The notes under the pieces were generated by a model. The model was given only the letters and a program-made list of their open reading frames with translations, had not been told where the DNA came from and did not search any database. Of a DNA stretch of 64,000 nt, positions 1 to 10,162 are shown piece after piece. The DNA lies in assembly GCA_019914945.1 (NCBI GenBank), contig CM034100.1:9311096-9375095 (forward strand), given 5' to 3'. This stretch comes from Typha latifolia. Lineage: Eukaryota; Streptophyta; Magnoliopsida; Poales; Typhaceae. A program made the translations under genes and the position numbers. Position 1 is the first letter of the stretch. Each line of letters opens with the position of its first letter.

Positions 1-265
1 GGGTTGTTAGGTGAGCTGTCTTGCGACTATTACAGGATAAGGATGACATGAATTGGTGATAATTGAATCAATATTTCAAATCTAAATAAATAATGTCATA
101 ATGCTCATTATTCTCAGCTTGAATTGCGCTTCAGTAGACTTCTTTAATTACAATTCCTCTCGTTCGAGCCAATAATCAAAATTAGACACCAATCAGATGA
201 TACCATTCTCAGAAAGATGGGTAAAATACATAAGATGAAGTGACTGCGAAGTCTTTGTATGACTA
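1..265. other. unassigned AT-rich flank
   Basis: I see no coding motif, LTR end or repeat here that recurs elsewhere in the window. It adjoins the outer edge of the first A-family LTR, so it may be flanking DNA or an unrecognised repeat. Confidence 0.3.
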
Positions 266-1021
266 TGATGGGTTCTTTCTTGTACCAAAAGGTCGACTAC
301 GGAATAATTCTTTTAAGATCAACATTTATTGTCAAAATCAGTCTGCGTGGCCATGGGAAAATATTCGTCAAATATTAGACTGTAGTCAGAAAATTACAAA
401 ACAAAGTGATTTAGATTCGTAACTTCCTGTATTTACGCCCATGGATGGGTATGGAGATGAAGGTGGATAGTGGATGTGATTAAGGGATATAGACGAAAGA
501 AAACGAAGTGGTCAAGATCCCAAAGAAGAGGGGTGACTCGACAGACGAAGAAAATTAGAAGTTAAGAGAAACCTTACAAACGGTAGAGGTGGAAAGATAG
601 TGAAGAGAGAGGAGGAAGGAGAGAGATTAGGGCATCATAGAGAGGCAAGAAATCAACATTCCAATAGCATAATAAATTTGGCTGCCATCCACATATTTAT
701 AAAGGCTAGCCAACAAGTCCCTAATTCTAGAGGATTTCCGCCGATCACGTTCACGCGCCCGATCGCGTTCGAATGCGTCCGATTACGTTCGAACGCACAA
801 AAGATGTACTCTATATGTGCAAACGCGATGCAAAAGTTCGAACTTGCCCAACCGCGTTCGAATGCACCTTTCACATTCTCTGTATTTGCAAACTTGATGC
901 AGGTGTTCGCAATGGCGTTCGAACGCGACCCCTCCTACATTCGAATATGACCTACATGAATTTTATTTTAATAAAAATAAACAACTAATGCAATAGGAAA
1001 AGATCCTAACTAGATCTATCA
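266..1021 (-). repeat. LTR-A copy 1 (3' LTR)
   Basis: The plus strand starts TGATGGGTTC and ends GATCTATCA, giving the TG...CA ends of an LTR on the minus strand. The LTR is shortened around 440, where the sequence jumps from ACTTCCTGTATTTACGCCC to ATGGATGGGTATGG compared with other copies. A TATA-like sequence on the minus strand lies at about 693-702. The U3 part (about 745-955) holds degenerate GCGTTCGAACGC palindromes. Confidence 0.75.
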
Positions 1022-1046
1022 ACCCACCATGCTTCCCCCACCTTAC
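1022..1046 (-). other. polypurine tract of A-family element
   Basis: Directly inside the 3' LTR the plus strand reads GCTTCCCCCACC, so the minus strand has GGTGGGGGAAGC. This purine run abuts the LTR start, where plus-strand synthesis is primed in LTR retrotransposons. The same motif flanks the LTR-A copy ending at 25,510. Confidence 0.65.
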
Positions 1047-2469
1047 TCTCAAGGTGAAAAGTCAGGGAAATGCTCCAAGATATTTATTAGTTTCCAACTC
1101 CCATGTCGCCTCATCGGATGGCTTGCCAAACCACTCGACTAAAATCTCCATCTCCAATTTGGTACCATGTGGTCGTCGGTGCCTAGCAAGTACACGAATT
1201 GGCTCTACGATCTCCGTCTCCACCAATGGCTCCGGTAGAACTAGCCCAACGACCTCATGATCTCCAATCTGCTCCCTCAGCAATGAAACATAGAAGACAG
1301 GATGCACCCTCAACTACTTCGGCAGCTCCAAACGATATGCAACTAGACCAATAGGCTCCAACACCCGAAACGGACGAAAGTAGCAATGTGCTAACTTTTG
1401 GTTTCGCATCAAATGCAAGGTTACCTGTCGATACGGTTACACCCTCACAAATACCCAACTTCCAATGTCAAACTCCTACTCCCTATGGCTGCGATCATAA
1501 ACTTGCTTCATGCAGTTTTGAGCAAGTTTAAGATGGGCACGCAACCTCCTCAATATAGGGTCACTATCCATCAAATCTAAGTCCACCTCCGTCCGATCTA
1601 CATATGCCACTGGATCATAAGCGCGTAATGTCGGAGCCGTGCGTCCATACACCACCTCAAATGAAGTCATATCAATGCTGCTATGGTAGACGATGTTGTA
1701 TGACCATTCCGCCCATGGTAAGAACTCTAACCATCGTCTCCTCGGCATCTCTCCAACAAAGCATCTCAAGTACTGCTCAATGCCTCGATTGACCACCTTG
1801 GTTTGGCCGTCTGTCTGTGGATGGTAGGCCGAACTGAATTTCAATCGAGTACCCTACAATCTAAAAAACTCTATCCAAAAGTTGCTCATAAATATATGAT
1901 TACGATTCGAGACAATCGTGCGTGGCATGCCATGTAACCGAGCAACATCTCTAACAAAAATTTCAGCCACCGACTTGGCTAAAAACGGATGTGACAATGC
2001 TGTAAAGTGCACATATTTGTTCAATCTATCAACTACCATAAAGATAACGGAATAACTACGTACCAACGGAAGACCCTCTATGAAATCAATAGAAATGTCT
2101 TCCTAAACACGGTTAGGTATAGGTAAAGGCTAAAGTAATCCGGTTGACTTCAATATTATTGTCTTAGCCCTTTGATAGACTTCGCAAGCACGGACAAATC
2201 TCCTCACATCCCGTCTCAATCCTCGCCACGTGCAACTCTGAGATATCCTCCTATAAGTCTTCAAGACACTCTCATGACCAACCGCTGGAGTTTGATGGAA
2301 GTGCTCCAATAATTTCTACCGCAATCCATCATTTGCGGGCACCCGAATGCATCCGCAGTCCAGCAGCAAACCGCCTCGATTCTCCAACTCAAGATGACAC
2401 TCCGAATCATCTATCACCTCATGCAGCAATCTCAAAACATCTTGGTCAGATGTATATGCATACTTTTGA
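1047..2469 (-). pseudogene. pol: Ty3/gypsy integrase with chromodomain, decayed
   Basis: Three minus-strand reading-frame pieces carry the integrase. Residues at 1854-2066 give the core (VVDRLNKY, HGMPRTIV). Those at 1476-1844 give HPQTDGQT and EWSYN. Those at 1062-1313 give a C-terminal chromodomain (EMEILVEWFGKPSDEATWE). Chromodomains of this kind are known from plant chromoviruses, where they guide integration to marked chromatin. The second catalytic Asp of the D,D(35)E triad is Asn here (SNRN, against SDRD in the better copy at 25.6-26.7 kb). The catalytic Glu after HPQTDGQT is Lys. Both are G-to-A type changes. The integrase N-terminal zinc-binding region is frameshifted over 2070-2460. 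The gene is dead. Confidence 0.8.
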
Positions 2470-2547
2470 TAAGATTTGATACCAATTGATGGGCTCTAAT
2501 ACCAAATTGATAGGCTCTGATATCAAATGATAACCTCTGATACCACT
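2470..2547 (-). repeat. tandem primer-site/LTR-end array, about 4 units
   Basis: Units of about 20 bp each contain a version of CTCTGATACCA, the complement of the initiator tRNA-Met primer site, followed by a TTGATAGG-like LTR end. The last unit runs into the true LTR end at 2548. Several units have substitutions (CTCTAATACCA, CTCTGATATCA). Confidence 0.65.
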
Positions 2548-3156
2548 TGATAGGTTCTCGAACTAAGGATAGGCTACGCAATAATTTCTTCAAGATCTGG
2601 ATGTATTATAGGAATCAGTCCGCACAACTATGGGAAAATATTCATCAGATATTCTCGGGTAGTTAGAAAATTATGAAACCAATTGGGTTAGATCTATACT
2701 TCCTGATCTACAATTTTTATATTTATGCTCTTTGCAGACTCGAACTATGGTAGAGACGAAAACACGGAATAACGTGAGTGATGGTGGTGGTGACGGGTGG
2801 AGTGGATGTTAGGGTTATGGATGGGTATGGAGATGAAGGTGGATAGTGGATATGGTTAAGGGATATAGACGAGGGGAACGAAGTGGTCGAGATTCTAAAG
2901 AAGAGGGATGGCTCGACAGTCGAGATGGATTTGAAGTTAGGAGAAACTTTGCTAACAGTAGAGGTGGAAGGATGGTGAAGAGGAAGAAGGGAGATTAGGG
3001 TAGATAGATGATAGAGAGATGGAAGGATGGTGAAGAGGAAGGAGGGAGATCAGGGTAGATAGATGATAGAGAGGCAAGAAATCAATATTCCAATAGCATA
3101 ATAAATTTGGCTACCATCCACATATATATAAAGGCTAGCCAACAAGTCCTAAAATA
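2548..3156 (-). repeat. LTR-A copy 2 (5' LTR, truncated)
   Basis: Starts TGATAGGTTCTC next to the primer-site array. It contains the family's GTGATGGTGGTGGTGACGGG block near 2780 and a TATA-like run (CATATATATA) near 3121-3130. It breaks off at about 3156, before the palindrome-rich U3. The sequence then switches to an integrase fragment. A roughly 45-bp purine-rich segment is duplicated around 2965-3055. Confidence 0.7.
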
Positions 3157-3903
3157 ATATGTAACCGCCTCGATTCTCCGACTCTGGATGGTGTTTCGGA
3201 GGATCCAACACCTCCTACAACAATCTCAAAATATTTGGGTTAGATGTACATACATACCTCAGGTCGTCAAGGAAGGGAAAGGTAGGAGAAGAATAGGCTA
3301 CAAGCTCGGCAGTATCGGGTTGACGAGATAATGCATCCGTCGCTCTATTTTCCATTCCCTTCTTGTATTGTATTTCATAATCATACCCCAACAATTTTGT
3401 GACCTATCTCTACTGTGCCGGAGTGTGTATACGCTATCCTATAAAGTATGGAAGACTCTTTTGATCAGTTCGTATAATAAATCGTCTACCAATCAAATAA
3501 GGCCTCCACTTTGTCACCGTATGCAGAATTGCCAATATTTCTCTCTCATAAGTCAATAATTGCTGAGATTTTTGTGATAAAGCCTTGCTAAGATAGGCAA
3601 TGGGATGTCCTCTTTGTATTAGTACAGCTCTTATGCCAACATCCGACGCATCACATTCCATAATAACTCTTTGGTGAAGTCCAGTAGCACTAGAACGGGT
3701 GTCGTCGATATTGTTGTTTTCAGTTTTTCAAAGGCTGACTTCATCCGTCAATCTAAAAGATTCATTCTTTAACAAAGAAGTAAGAGGAGCAGCAATCTTG
3801 CCATATCCAACAATTAATCGGCGATAGTAGTAGGAATAGGCCAAGAGGTCATGCATGCAACATTTTGAGGATCCGTCGCTACACCATCCGCTGAAATGAT
3901 GTG
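3157..3903 (-). pseudogene. pol: A-family integrase N-part, RNase H and RT C-part
   Basis: Minus-strand pol fragment. The clearest piece is RNase H at 3434-3661, with ECDASDVGI, YEREILAI and IRTDQKSL, the usual Ty3-type RNase H landmarks. Sequence 3157-3300 matches the integrase N-terminal and linker region of other copies, and 3700-3903 matches the end of reverse transcriptase, with frameshifts. It stops at the RT codons for HIISADG. The upstream half of the same RT appears in the opposite orientation at 4453-4711. Confidence 0.7.
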
Positions 3904-4352
3904 TGATACACTTTAATAGGATCTTTTCTTATTGCATTAGGTGTTTATTTTGATTAAAAAAATTCCTGTAGGTCGTGTTCGAATGTAGGAGGGGTTGCGT
4001 TTGAACGCCCTTACGAATGGCTACATCAAGTTCGCAAATACAGAGAACGCATATTGTGCGTTCGAACGTAGTTGGGCAAGTTTGAACGCCCGTGTTTGAA
4101 TGCCTTCATTGCGTTCGCACATATAGAGAACGTCTTTCGATGCGTTCGAACGCGATCGGGCGCGTTTGTACGTGATCTACGGGAATCCTCTAGAATTAGG
4201 GTTTCATATTGTTTTAGGACTTGTTGGCTAGCCTATATATATATGTGGATGGCAGCCAAATTTATTATGCTATGGGATTATTGATTTCTTGCCTCCTATC
4301 TTCTATCTATACTTCTCCCTCCTCCCTCTTCATCATCCTTCCACATCTACCG
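3904..4352 (+). repeat. LTR-A copy 3, plus orientation, truncated
   Basis: Starts TGATACACTTTAATAGGATC, the U3 end of LTR-A. A palindrome cluster spans about 3970-4170 and a TATA run (TATATATATATG) starts at 4234. The 3' part of the LTR is missing, and at about 4352 it is fused to a gag fragment. This is one of only a few A-family pieces on the plus strand and is probably part of an inverted block (3904-4711). Confidence 0.7.
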
Positions 4353-4711
4353 TTAGACGAATATGTCATGAACCGATTTGATTCGTCATCTCCTCAACGG
4401 CGATTGGAGTTTCAAGAAAGACCAGCGATGGGACCCCATCGAACTGATACCCTTATGAACGCAAACACTTTTGGTCTTATCAATGCTCCAACTACCTTTC
4501 AAGGCCTCATGAATGATATATTTTAGCCTCTCTTGCAAAGGTATGTCTTGGTATTTTTTGACGACATTTTAGTGTACAGCAAGATTGAATTGGAGCATTG
4601 GAGGCATTTAGAGGATGTGTTGAATTTATTGAAGCAAAACTAAATGAAGATTAAGAAGTCCACGTGCCTATGGGGAGTACCACAAATGGAGTATTTAGGC
4701 CACATTGTTAA
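4353..4711 (+). pseudogene. A-family gag N-part fused to RT palm, inverted
   Basis: 4353-4452 encodes part of Gag (YVMNRFDSSSPQ, GPHRTDT), matching the minus-strand gag at 5807-6136. It then jumps to reverse transcriptase: [28 protein letters not shown] with the catalytic DD, and ends at EYLGHI. Two stops interrupt it (after MNDIF and after LLKQN). The missing middle of gag, protease and RT N-terminus implies a deletion before or during the rearrangement. Confidence 0.75.
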
Positions 4712-5041
4712 GTTCTTGAACCAAAGATAGGCTACATAATGATTCCTTCAAGATCTGGATGTATTATAGGAATCAGTCTGCATGACCATAGAAAAATATT
4801 CGTCAAATATTCTATGGTAGTGAGAAAATTACAAAACCAATTGGATTAGATCCGTAACTTCCTTCTCTACAACTTTCATATTACATACATCCCAGATTCA
4901 AAATTTAGTAGGGACGAAAACACATAATAACGTGGGTGATGGTGGTGGTGACGGGTGGAGTGGATGTTAGGGTTATGGGTGGATATTAAGATGAAGGTGG
5001 ATTGTGGATGTGATTTATGGATATAGATGAACGGAATGAAG
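4712..5041 (-). repeat. LTR-A copy 4, fragment
   Basis: Begins with the LTR-A R/U5 end (TTGAACCAAAGATAGGC), runs through the GATGGTGGTGGTGACGGG block and breaks off near 5041, where RT sequence begins. U3, TATA region and palindromes are absent. Confidence 0.65.
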
Positions 5042-6157
5042 TCTGAAATACCCATCCAAAATTCGTAATGCCCGTTTGGATTTCGAAATGAAGTTTTGTA
5101 CACATGCGCCGGGTGAACTCTAATCTGATGATACCCGGCCCTCAAGTCAAGCTTACTGAATATGGTCACCCCCTGCAAGCTCGTCCAATAGCTCCTGTAT
5201 AACTAGAATAGGATAACGATCCTTGACGGTAATAGCATTTGCTGCCCGATAGTCAACACAAAAATGCCATGTCCCGTCATTTTTTCGCACCAATAGCATG
5301 GGGGATGAGTATGAGCTATGATTTGGGTAAATAGAACCTTGCTCCAACATCTCGGCTACCATCTTTGAGAATACTTTTTTTTGTACATGTGGATACCGAT
5401 ATGGCCTCACGTTTGCAAATGCAAACTGCCCATCTCGGTTGCCCCAATTGGTTTTCGCTGCCATCTTTAGAGCCCTATGCTTTTGTTCCATCCTCACGGC
5501 CTTCTCAAAAGCCTCCTCAAGGGTAGTAGGACATAGTGCACGTACATCTGCCTGAATTTCATCCCGTAGCCCTAAAATAAATGTGTTCCTTAATGCCGGT
5601 TCGGGCTAAGGTGGCTCACAACAACTACTAACTCTTTCAAACTCAGTTTGGTACTCCAATACGGTGGTCCTCTGAACCATCTTGCTTAATGTGGCAGCAA
5701 AATCTTTATATGCCGTTGTCCCAAATCTGTGTTGTAATCCGCCTATAAAAATCAGTCCATCCGGTAAATCCTCCACCATGAATACACTCGCATGACACAC
5801 CTAGACCTATGGGGTATCAGTTCGATGAGGTCCCACCGCTGGTCCTTCTTGAAACTCCAATCGCCATTGAGGAGATGACGAATCAAATCGGTTCATGACA
5901 TATTCCTTGAAATCATTGTGATACTTTTGAATTGAGTCAACTCTATGCATCAATGTATGGAACATGCCCCTAAGTTTATCCATATTCGCACTCATGGACG
6001 TTGGTTGACTCGGTCCTAGTGTGGTCACTCCAAAGGAATCGACCTCACGGCTAGGGTCATCGTGGATTGAGTCTTCCCTTGTCGGTGTGCTCTCCATAGG
6101 TCTCCGTGTTGATGTCATCTGTTTTGTTTCAACCATTAATGGTCTGAGGTTCGCCTA
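5042..6157 (-). pseudogene. A-family gag-RT fusion remnant
   Basis: On the minus strand, gag comes first. 5807-6136 is the Gag N-terminal part (DFKEYVMNRFDSSSP) and 5606-5800 a middle part (ALYKDFAATLSKMVQ-like). The capsid segment next to 5500 runs in frame into reverse transcriptase at about 5400. There Gag residues NRDGQFA join ANVRPYRYPHVQKK, so the zinc knuckle and protease have been deleted. RT continues with [16 protein letters not shown] (5153-5497) and [16 protein letters not shown] (4876-5178). It ends shortly after near the LTR fragment. Confidence 0.75.
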
Positions 6158-6252
6158 CTCTAATACCACTTTGATAAGCTCTCATACCAATTAATGGGCT
6201 CTGATACCAAATTGATAGGCTCTGATACCAAATGATAAGCTCTGATACCACT
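6158..6252 (-). repeat. tandem primer-site/LTR-end array, 5 units
   Basis: Five units of 20-21 bp begin with CTCTAATACCA, CTCTCATACCA, CTCTGATACCA (three times). Each is followed by a TTGATAGG-like sequence, and the last unit merges with the LTR end at 6253. It is the longest such array in the window. Confidence 0.7.
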
Positions 6253-7116
6253 TGATAGGTTCTCAAACTAAAGATAGGCTACGTAATGATTCTTTCAAGA
6301 TCTGGATGTATTAAAGAAATTAGTCCACGTAACCATGGAAAAATATTCGTCGGATATTCTCCGGTAGTTAGAAAATTATGAAACCAATTGGGTTAGATTC
6401 GCAACTTCCTGATCTACAACTTTTGTATTTAAGCCCTTCACATAATCGAATTGTAGCAGGGACAAATATACGGAATAACGTGGGTGATGGTGATGGTGGT
6501 GGTGACGGGTGGAGTGGATGTTAGGGTTATAAATGGGTATGGAGATGAAGGTGGATGGTGGATGTGATTAAGGGATATAGACGAAGAGAACGAAGTGGTT
6601 GAGATCCCAAAGAAAAGGGGTGACTCGATAGTCGAGGGAGATTAGGAGTTAGGAGAAACCTTGCCAATGGTAGAGGTGGAAGGATGGTGAAGAGGGAGAA
6701 GGGAGAAGTCTAGAGAGAAGATAGGAGGCAAGAATCAATAATCCCATAGCATAATGAATTTGGCTGCCATCCACATATATATAGAGGCTAGCCAACAAGT
6801 CCTAAAATAATATGAAACCCTAATTCTAGAGGATTCCCATCGATCACGTACGAACGCGCCCGATCGCATTCGAACACACCAAAAGATGTTCTCTGTATGT
6901 GCGAACACGATGCAGGCGATCGAACGCGGGTGTTCAAACTCGCTCGATCGCATTCGAACGCAAAATATGCATGGTCTGTATTTCTGAACTTGATGTAGCC
7001 GTTCGCAACGGCATTCGAACGTGACCCCCCTACGTTCGAACGTGCCATATAGGAATTTTATTTTAATGAAAATAAACAACTAATGCAGTAAGAAAAGATC
7101 TTAACTAAACGTATCA
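6253..7116 (-). repeat. LTR-A copy 5, full length (864 bp)
   Basis: Runs from TGATAGGTTCTC to CGTATCA and has all the family parts: the R/U5 region, the GTGGTGGTGACGGG block, a TATA-like run (CATATATATA) near 6773-6782 and a palindrome-rich U3 over about 6840-7040. It is the 5' LTR of the gag-RT remnant to its left. RNase H sequence of another A-family fragment follows on its right. Confidence 0.8.
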
Positions 7117-7628
7117 ACCTTAGTTCGTCAAGGAAGGGAAAGGTAGGAGAATAATAGGCTGCAAGCTCGACAGTATTAAGTTGCTGCAATAGTGCATCCG
7201 CTGCTCTATTTTTCTTTCCCTTCTTGTATTAGATTTCATAATCATACCGCAACAATTTTGTAACCCATCTCTACTGTGCCAAAGTGTGTATATGTTGTCC
7301 CATAAAATATGGAAAGCTCCTTTGATCAGTTTGAATAATGAATTGTCTACCGACTAAATAAGACCTCCACTTTATCACCGCATACAGAATTGCCAACATC
7401 TCTCTCTCGTAAGTCGATAATTGCTGAGATTTTTATGACAAAGCCTTACTAAGAAAGGCTATTGCAACACCCGACGCATCACATTCCACAATGAACTCTT
7501 TGGTAAAGTCCGGTAATGCTAGAACGGGTGCTGTCATCATTGTTGTTTTCAATTTTTTAAAGGCTGTAGTGGCTTCATTCGTCAATCTAAAAAAATCCTT
7601 CTTCAATAAAGAAGTGAGGGGAGCAGTG
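7117..7628 (-). pseudogene. pol: A-family RNase H fragment
   Basis: The minus strand matches the RNase H and linker at 3240-3720 nearly line for line (for example the ECDAS region near 7480 and the YEREML region near 7405) but has frameshifts and a deletion around 7455-7470. No frame stays open for 60 codons. It ends at 7628 against a piece of LTR. Confidence 0.6.
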
Positions 7629-7827
7629 AAATCAATAATCTAATAGCATAATGATTTTGGTTGCCATCCACACTTTTATAGAGGCTAGCTAACAAGCCCT
7701 AATAATAATAATTAACCCTAATCCTAGTGGAATCCTGCCGATCATATTCGAACGTGCCCGATCACGTTCGAATGCACAAAAGGCATTCTCTGTATGTGCA
7801 AACGCGATGTAGGCGTTCGAACGCGGA
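7629..7827 (-). repeat. LTR-A copy 6, U3 fragment
   Basis: Covers the leader/TATA end (CCATCCACACTTTTATAGAGG near 7668) and the first palindromes (GCGTTCGAACGCGG at 7817-7830). It is joined on both sides to pol fragments, so both junctions are illegitimate. Confidence 0.6.
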
Positions 7828-8143
7828 GTGCTAACTTCTAGTTTCGCATTGGACACAAGGACACTTGTTGATACGGTTGCACCCTCACAAACACCCAACT
7901 GCCAATGCCAAACTCCTGCTCCCTTTGACTACGATCATAACCTCGCTTCATGCAGTTTTGAGCAAGTTTAAGATGGGCACGCAACCTCCTTAATGTAGCG
8001 TCTCTATCCATCAAAGCTAAGTCCACCTCCATCCGGTCTATAGATGCCATTGGATCATAAGCGCGTAATGTCAGAGCCGTATGTCCATAAATCACCTCAA
8101 ATGGAGTCATACCAATGCTACTATGGTAGGCGGTGTTGTAAGA
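7828..8143 (-). pseudogene. pol: A-family integrase C-part fragment
   Basis: The open piece at 7838-8110 encodes MTPFEVIYGHTALTLRAYDP and KLAQNCMKRGYDRS, the integrase segment between the catalytic core and the GPY/F module. It stops at 8143 where LTR-B begins, and at 7828 inside a palindrome shared with the LTR. Confidence 0.7.
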
Positions 8144-9067
8144 TGATACGATCTCCCCTTAGGCTAAGGTTCGATCTCTTCCTATTCTCTGATCTGGACT
8201 TGAGCTGGCATGGAACTTTGAAAAAAAGATCATGAAAGATGCTGATGTCAGATCGACGTGCAATTTGGATATTTTGTAGCCCTAGAAAATCCAACAAATC
8301 AAGTTTCAAGCGAATCAGATGTGCGGATCTCGAGATATTGTCCGATTAGTGGATAAACATTAGGGTGGTCTGTTTAGGATCCGTGGATGGAGGCACAAGA
8401 TCCTAGGATGATTGTGGTTGGAGGTGTACCGACATTTGTGGGGGTGGCACCGGTGAAAAGTGGTGATGGAAAGGTTATGGTTGATGGAAGCGTTAGGGCA
8501 AGTGTTGGATAGATTGGAAGAAGGGGAAGGAGAGGGCCGCCCCTAAGGGAGGTTAGAAGCAGCGTCGCCGAGGATTGAGAGAACGAGAGCGAAGAAGACA
8601 AAGGAGGCAAGGCAAAACTCAATTCTTCAATAATTCCCTTCTGGTTGCCATCCACATCCCTTTTAGAGGCTAACCAAACAACTCAAAATTAACCCTAAAC
8701 AATATAATTTTCGCCAACTGCATTCAAACGCGCCCGATCGCGTTCGAACGCACCGAGTTTGCTCTTCTCTGGATTTGTGAACGTGATGCAGGCGTTCGAA
8801 CGCTCGATCGAACACGCCTGTTTCCTACTTCTCTAGATTTGCGAACGTGATGCAGGCGTTCACAGTGCGTTCGAACGGGGCAATCGAACGCACAATGCAC
8901 ACTCTCACAACTCGTTCACAACCATGTTTGAACTCACTCCACCCGCATTAGAATATGACTTACATAAAACTTATTTTCTTGGAAATTAAATATTAAAAGA
9001 AGAAACAAAGACACTCCTAAAGTGAATCCATGCTCTAGACAACATCGGTGAAATTCGAATCGTATTA
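8144..9067 (-). repeat. LTR-B copy 1 (3' LTR, 924 bp)
   Basis: Starts TGATACGATCTCC and ends GAATCGTATTA, inverted-repeat ends of a minus-strand LTR, with the last CA mutated to TA. A perfect GCGTTCGAACGC palindrome is at 8740-8751, with more over 8720-8950. The leader resembles LTR-A around TTGCCATCCACATCCC (8645-8662). It is followed by a polypurine tract, so it is a 3' LTR. Confidence 0.75.
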
Positions 9068-9100
9068 ATCCACCACGCTTTCGCAACCTTGTCCTCAAGG
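9068..9100 (-). other. polypurine tract of B-family element
   Basis: The plus strand reads CCACCACGCTTTCGCAACC followed by TTGTCCTCAAGG, and the same string follows the other LTR-B end at 10,162. On the minus strand this is the purine-rich end of the internal region. After about 9100 the sequence switches into LTR-C at a shared TGTCGAGG. Confidence 0.5.
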
Positions 9101-9840
9101 TTTGTCGAGGATTATATATTCTATCAGTTATGACATGACATGTTATCTATTTTTTATTTATGTATTATTGAGGAACATTCATATACTCATTTATGACATG
9201 ATGCTCTTTCTGATTCATATTATCCAGTACATGATTTACTCTCTATTTGACATCACTGATTCGGGGTAAGGTCTATTCACTAAGCCTTTTGCTCATGACT
9301 CTCTTTATTTCTTTTCTAACCTTCTCTGATACGTGGTATGTGATAGCGACTTGAGATATCTCGAGAAGATATTTTCGAGCGATGATGAGGTGAGCTATAG
9401 ATGCGAGACAATATAGATGATAGTTTATATAGGAATTGAGTTGTACCAGTATTTGATATTTGTACTCTGTTGTATTAGACGATAAATTGTATAATATCGG
9501 TCGAATCATAGTGTACTCTTATGTTAATCGTTTTAGTTGTATCTTAATGGTTTGTTGTGGCTTGTGTGGGTCCTGCCAGATTATGTAGTGGTTTAATGTA
9601 TATTATTGTGCACTGTGATATTCATATGTTAACAGGTTTATTTGGTTAATAATATGATTTAATTGGTGATGGGTTATGTGATCATGGATATGTTAGCAGG
9701 TAGTATTTGATGATGTCATGATTGTATGTGTACAGGAGAGTATCTATGCATGACGGGCCCTGCCCGTCCTGTCGCGTGCACCGCGCATGCCGTGTGGGCG
9801 CGTGGGCGTGCACGTGCCCGTGCTGGGCGAAGGCGTTACA
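9101..9840 (+). repeat. LTR-C fragment 1, plus orientation
   Basis: This is the reverse complement of the outer third of LTR-C (compare 34,721-35,440 and 37,218-37,960). It ends with the GC-rich LTR terminus GGCGTTACA at 9840. The left side is truncated at a TGTCGAGG microhomology with the B-family polypurine region. The right end abuts LTR-B in its palindrome region. Confidence 0.7.
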
Positions 9841-10162
9841 GAACGCATCGAGTTCGCTCTTCTCTGGATTTGCAAACGCGATGTAGGCGTTCAAACGTGC
9901 CTATTTCCCACTTCTCTGGATTTGCGAACGCGATGCAGGCACTCACAGTGCGTTTAAACGGGGCGTTCGAACGCATAATGCACACTCTCACAACCCGTTC
10001 AAAATTGTGTTCACAACCGCGTTCGAACTCACTCCACTCGCGTTCGAACGCAACTTACAGAAAACTTAGTTTCTTGGAAATTAAATATTAAAACAAGAAA
10101 CAAAGATACTCCTAAAGTGAATCCATACTCGAGACGACATCGGTGAAGTCCGAATCATATCA
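9841..10162 (-). repeat. LTR-B copy 2, U3 fragment
   Basis: Starts at GAACGCATCGAGTTCGC, matching LTR-B copy 1 from about 8745, and runs to the LTR end CATATCA. It holds several GCGTTCGAACGC-like palindromes. The left part is missing or was displaced by LTR-C. The B-family internal region follows on the right. Confidence 0.7.

Larger units (their letters stand above)
266..3156 (-). mobile_element. A-family Ty3/gypsy chromovirus, internally deleted
   Basis: Read on the minus strand the order is: truncated 5' LTR (2548-3156), primer-site array (2470-2547), integrase remnant (1047-2469), polypurine tract (1022-1046) and 3' LTR (266-1021). Gag, protease, reverse transcriptase and RNase H are missing, so a large internal deletion joins the integrase N-terminal region straight to the primer-site array. 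The element cannot be autonomous. No TSD can be read because the 5' LTR lacks its outer end. Confidence 0.7.

Noticed and set aside
653..988. Overlapping short frames in the LTR-A palindrome regions (also 6,735-7,079, 25,136-25,498 and 48,432-48,675)
   Set aside because: Cys/Arg-rich peptides from GCGTTCGAACGC repeats appear on both strands at once. A palindromic repeat gives this without coding.
8374..8655. 93-codon minus-strand frame in LTR-B
   Set aside because: It lies wholly within the LTR leader, is low-complexity (Ser/Leu/Pro), and is not conserved in frame at 23,000-23,200 or 29,340-29,530.
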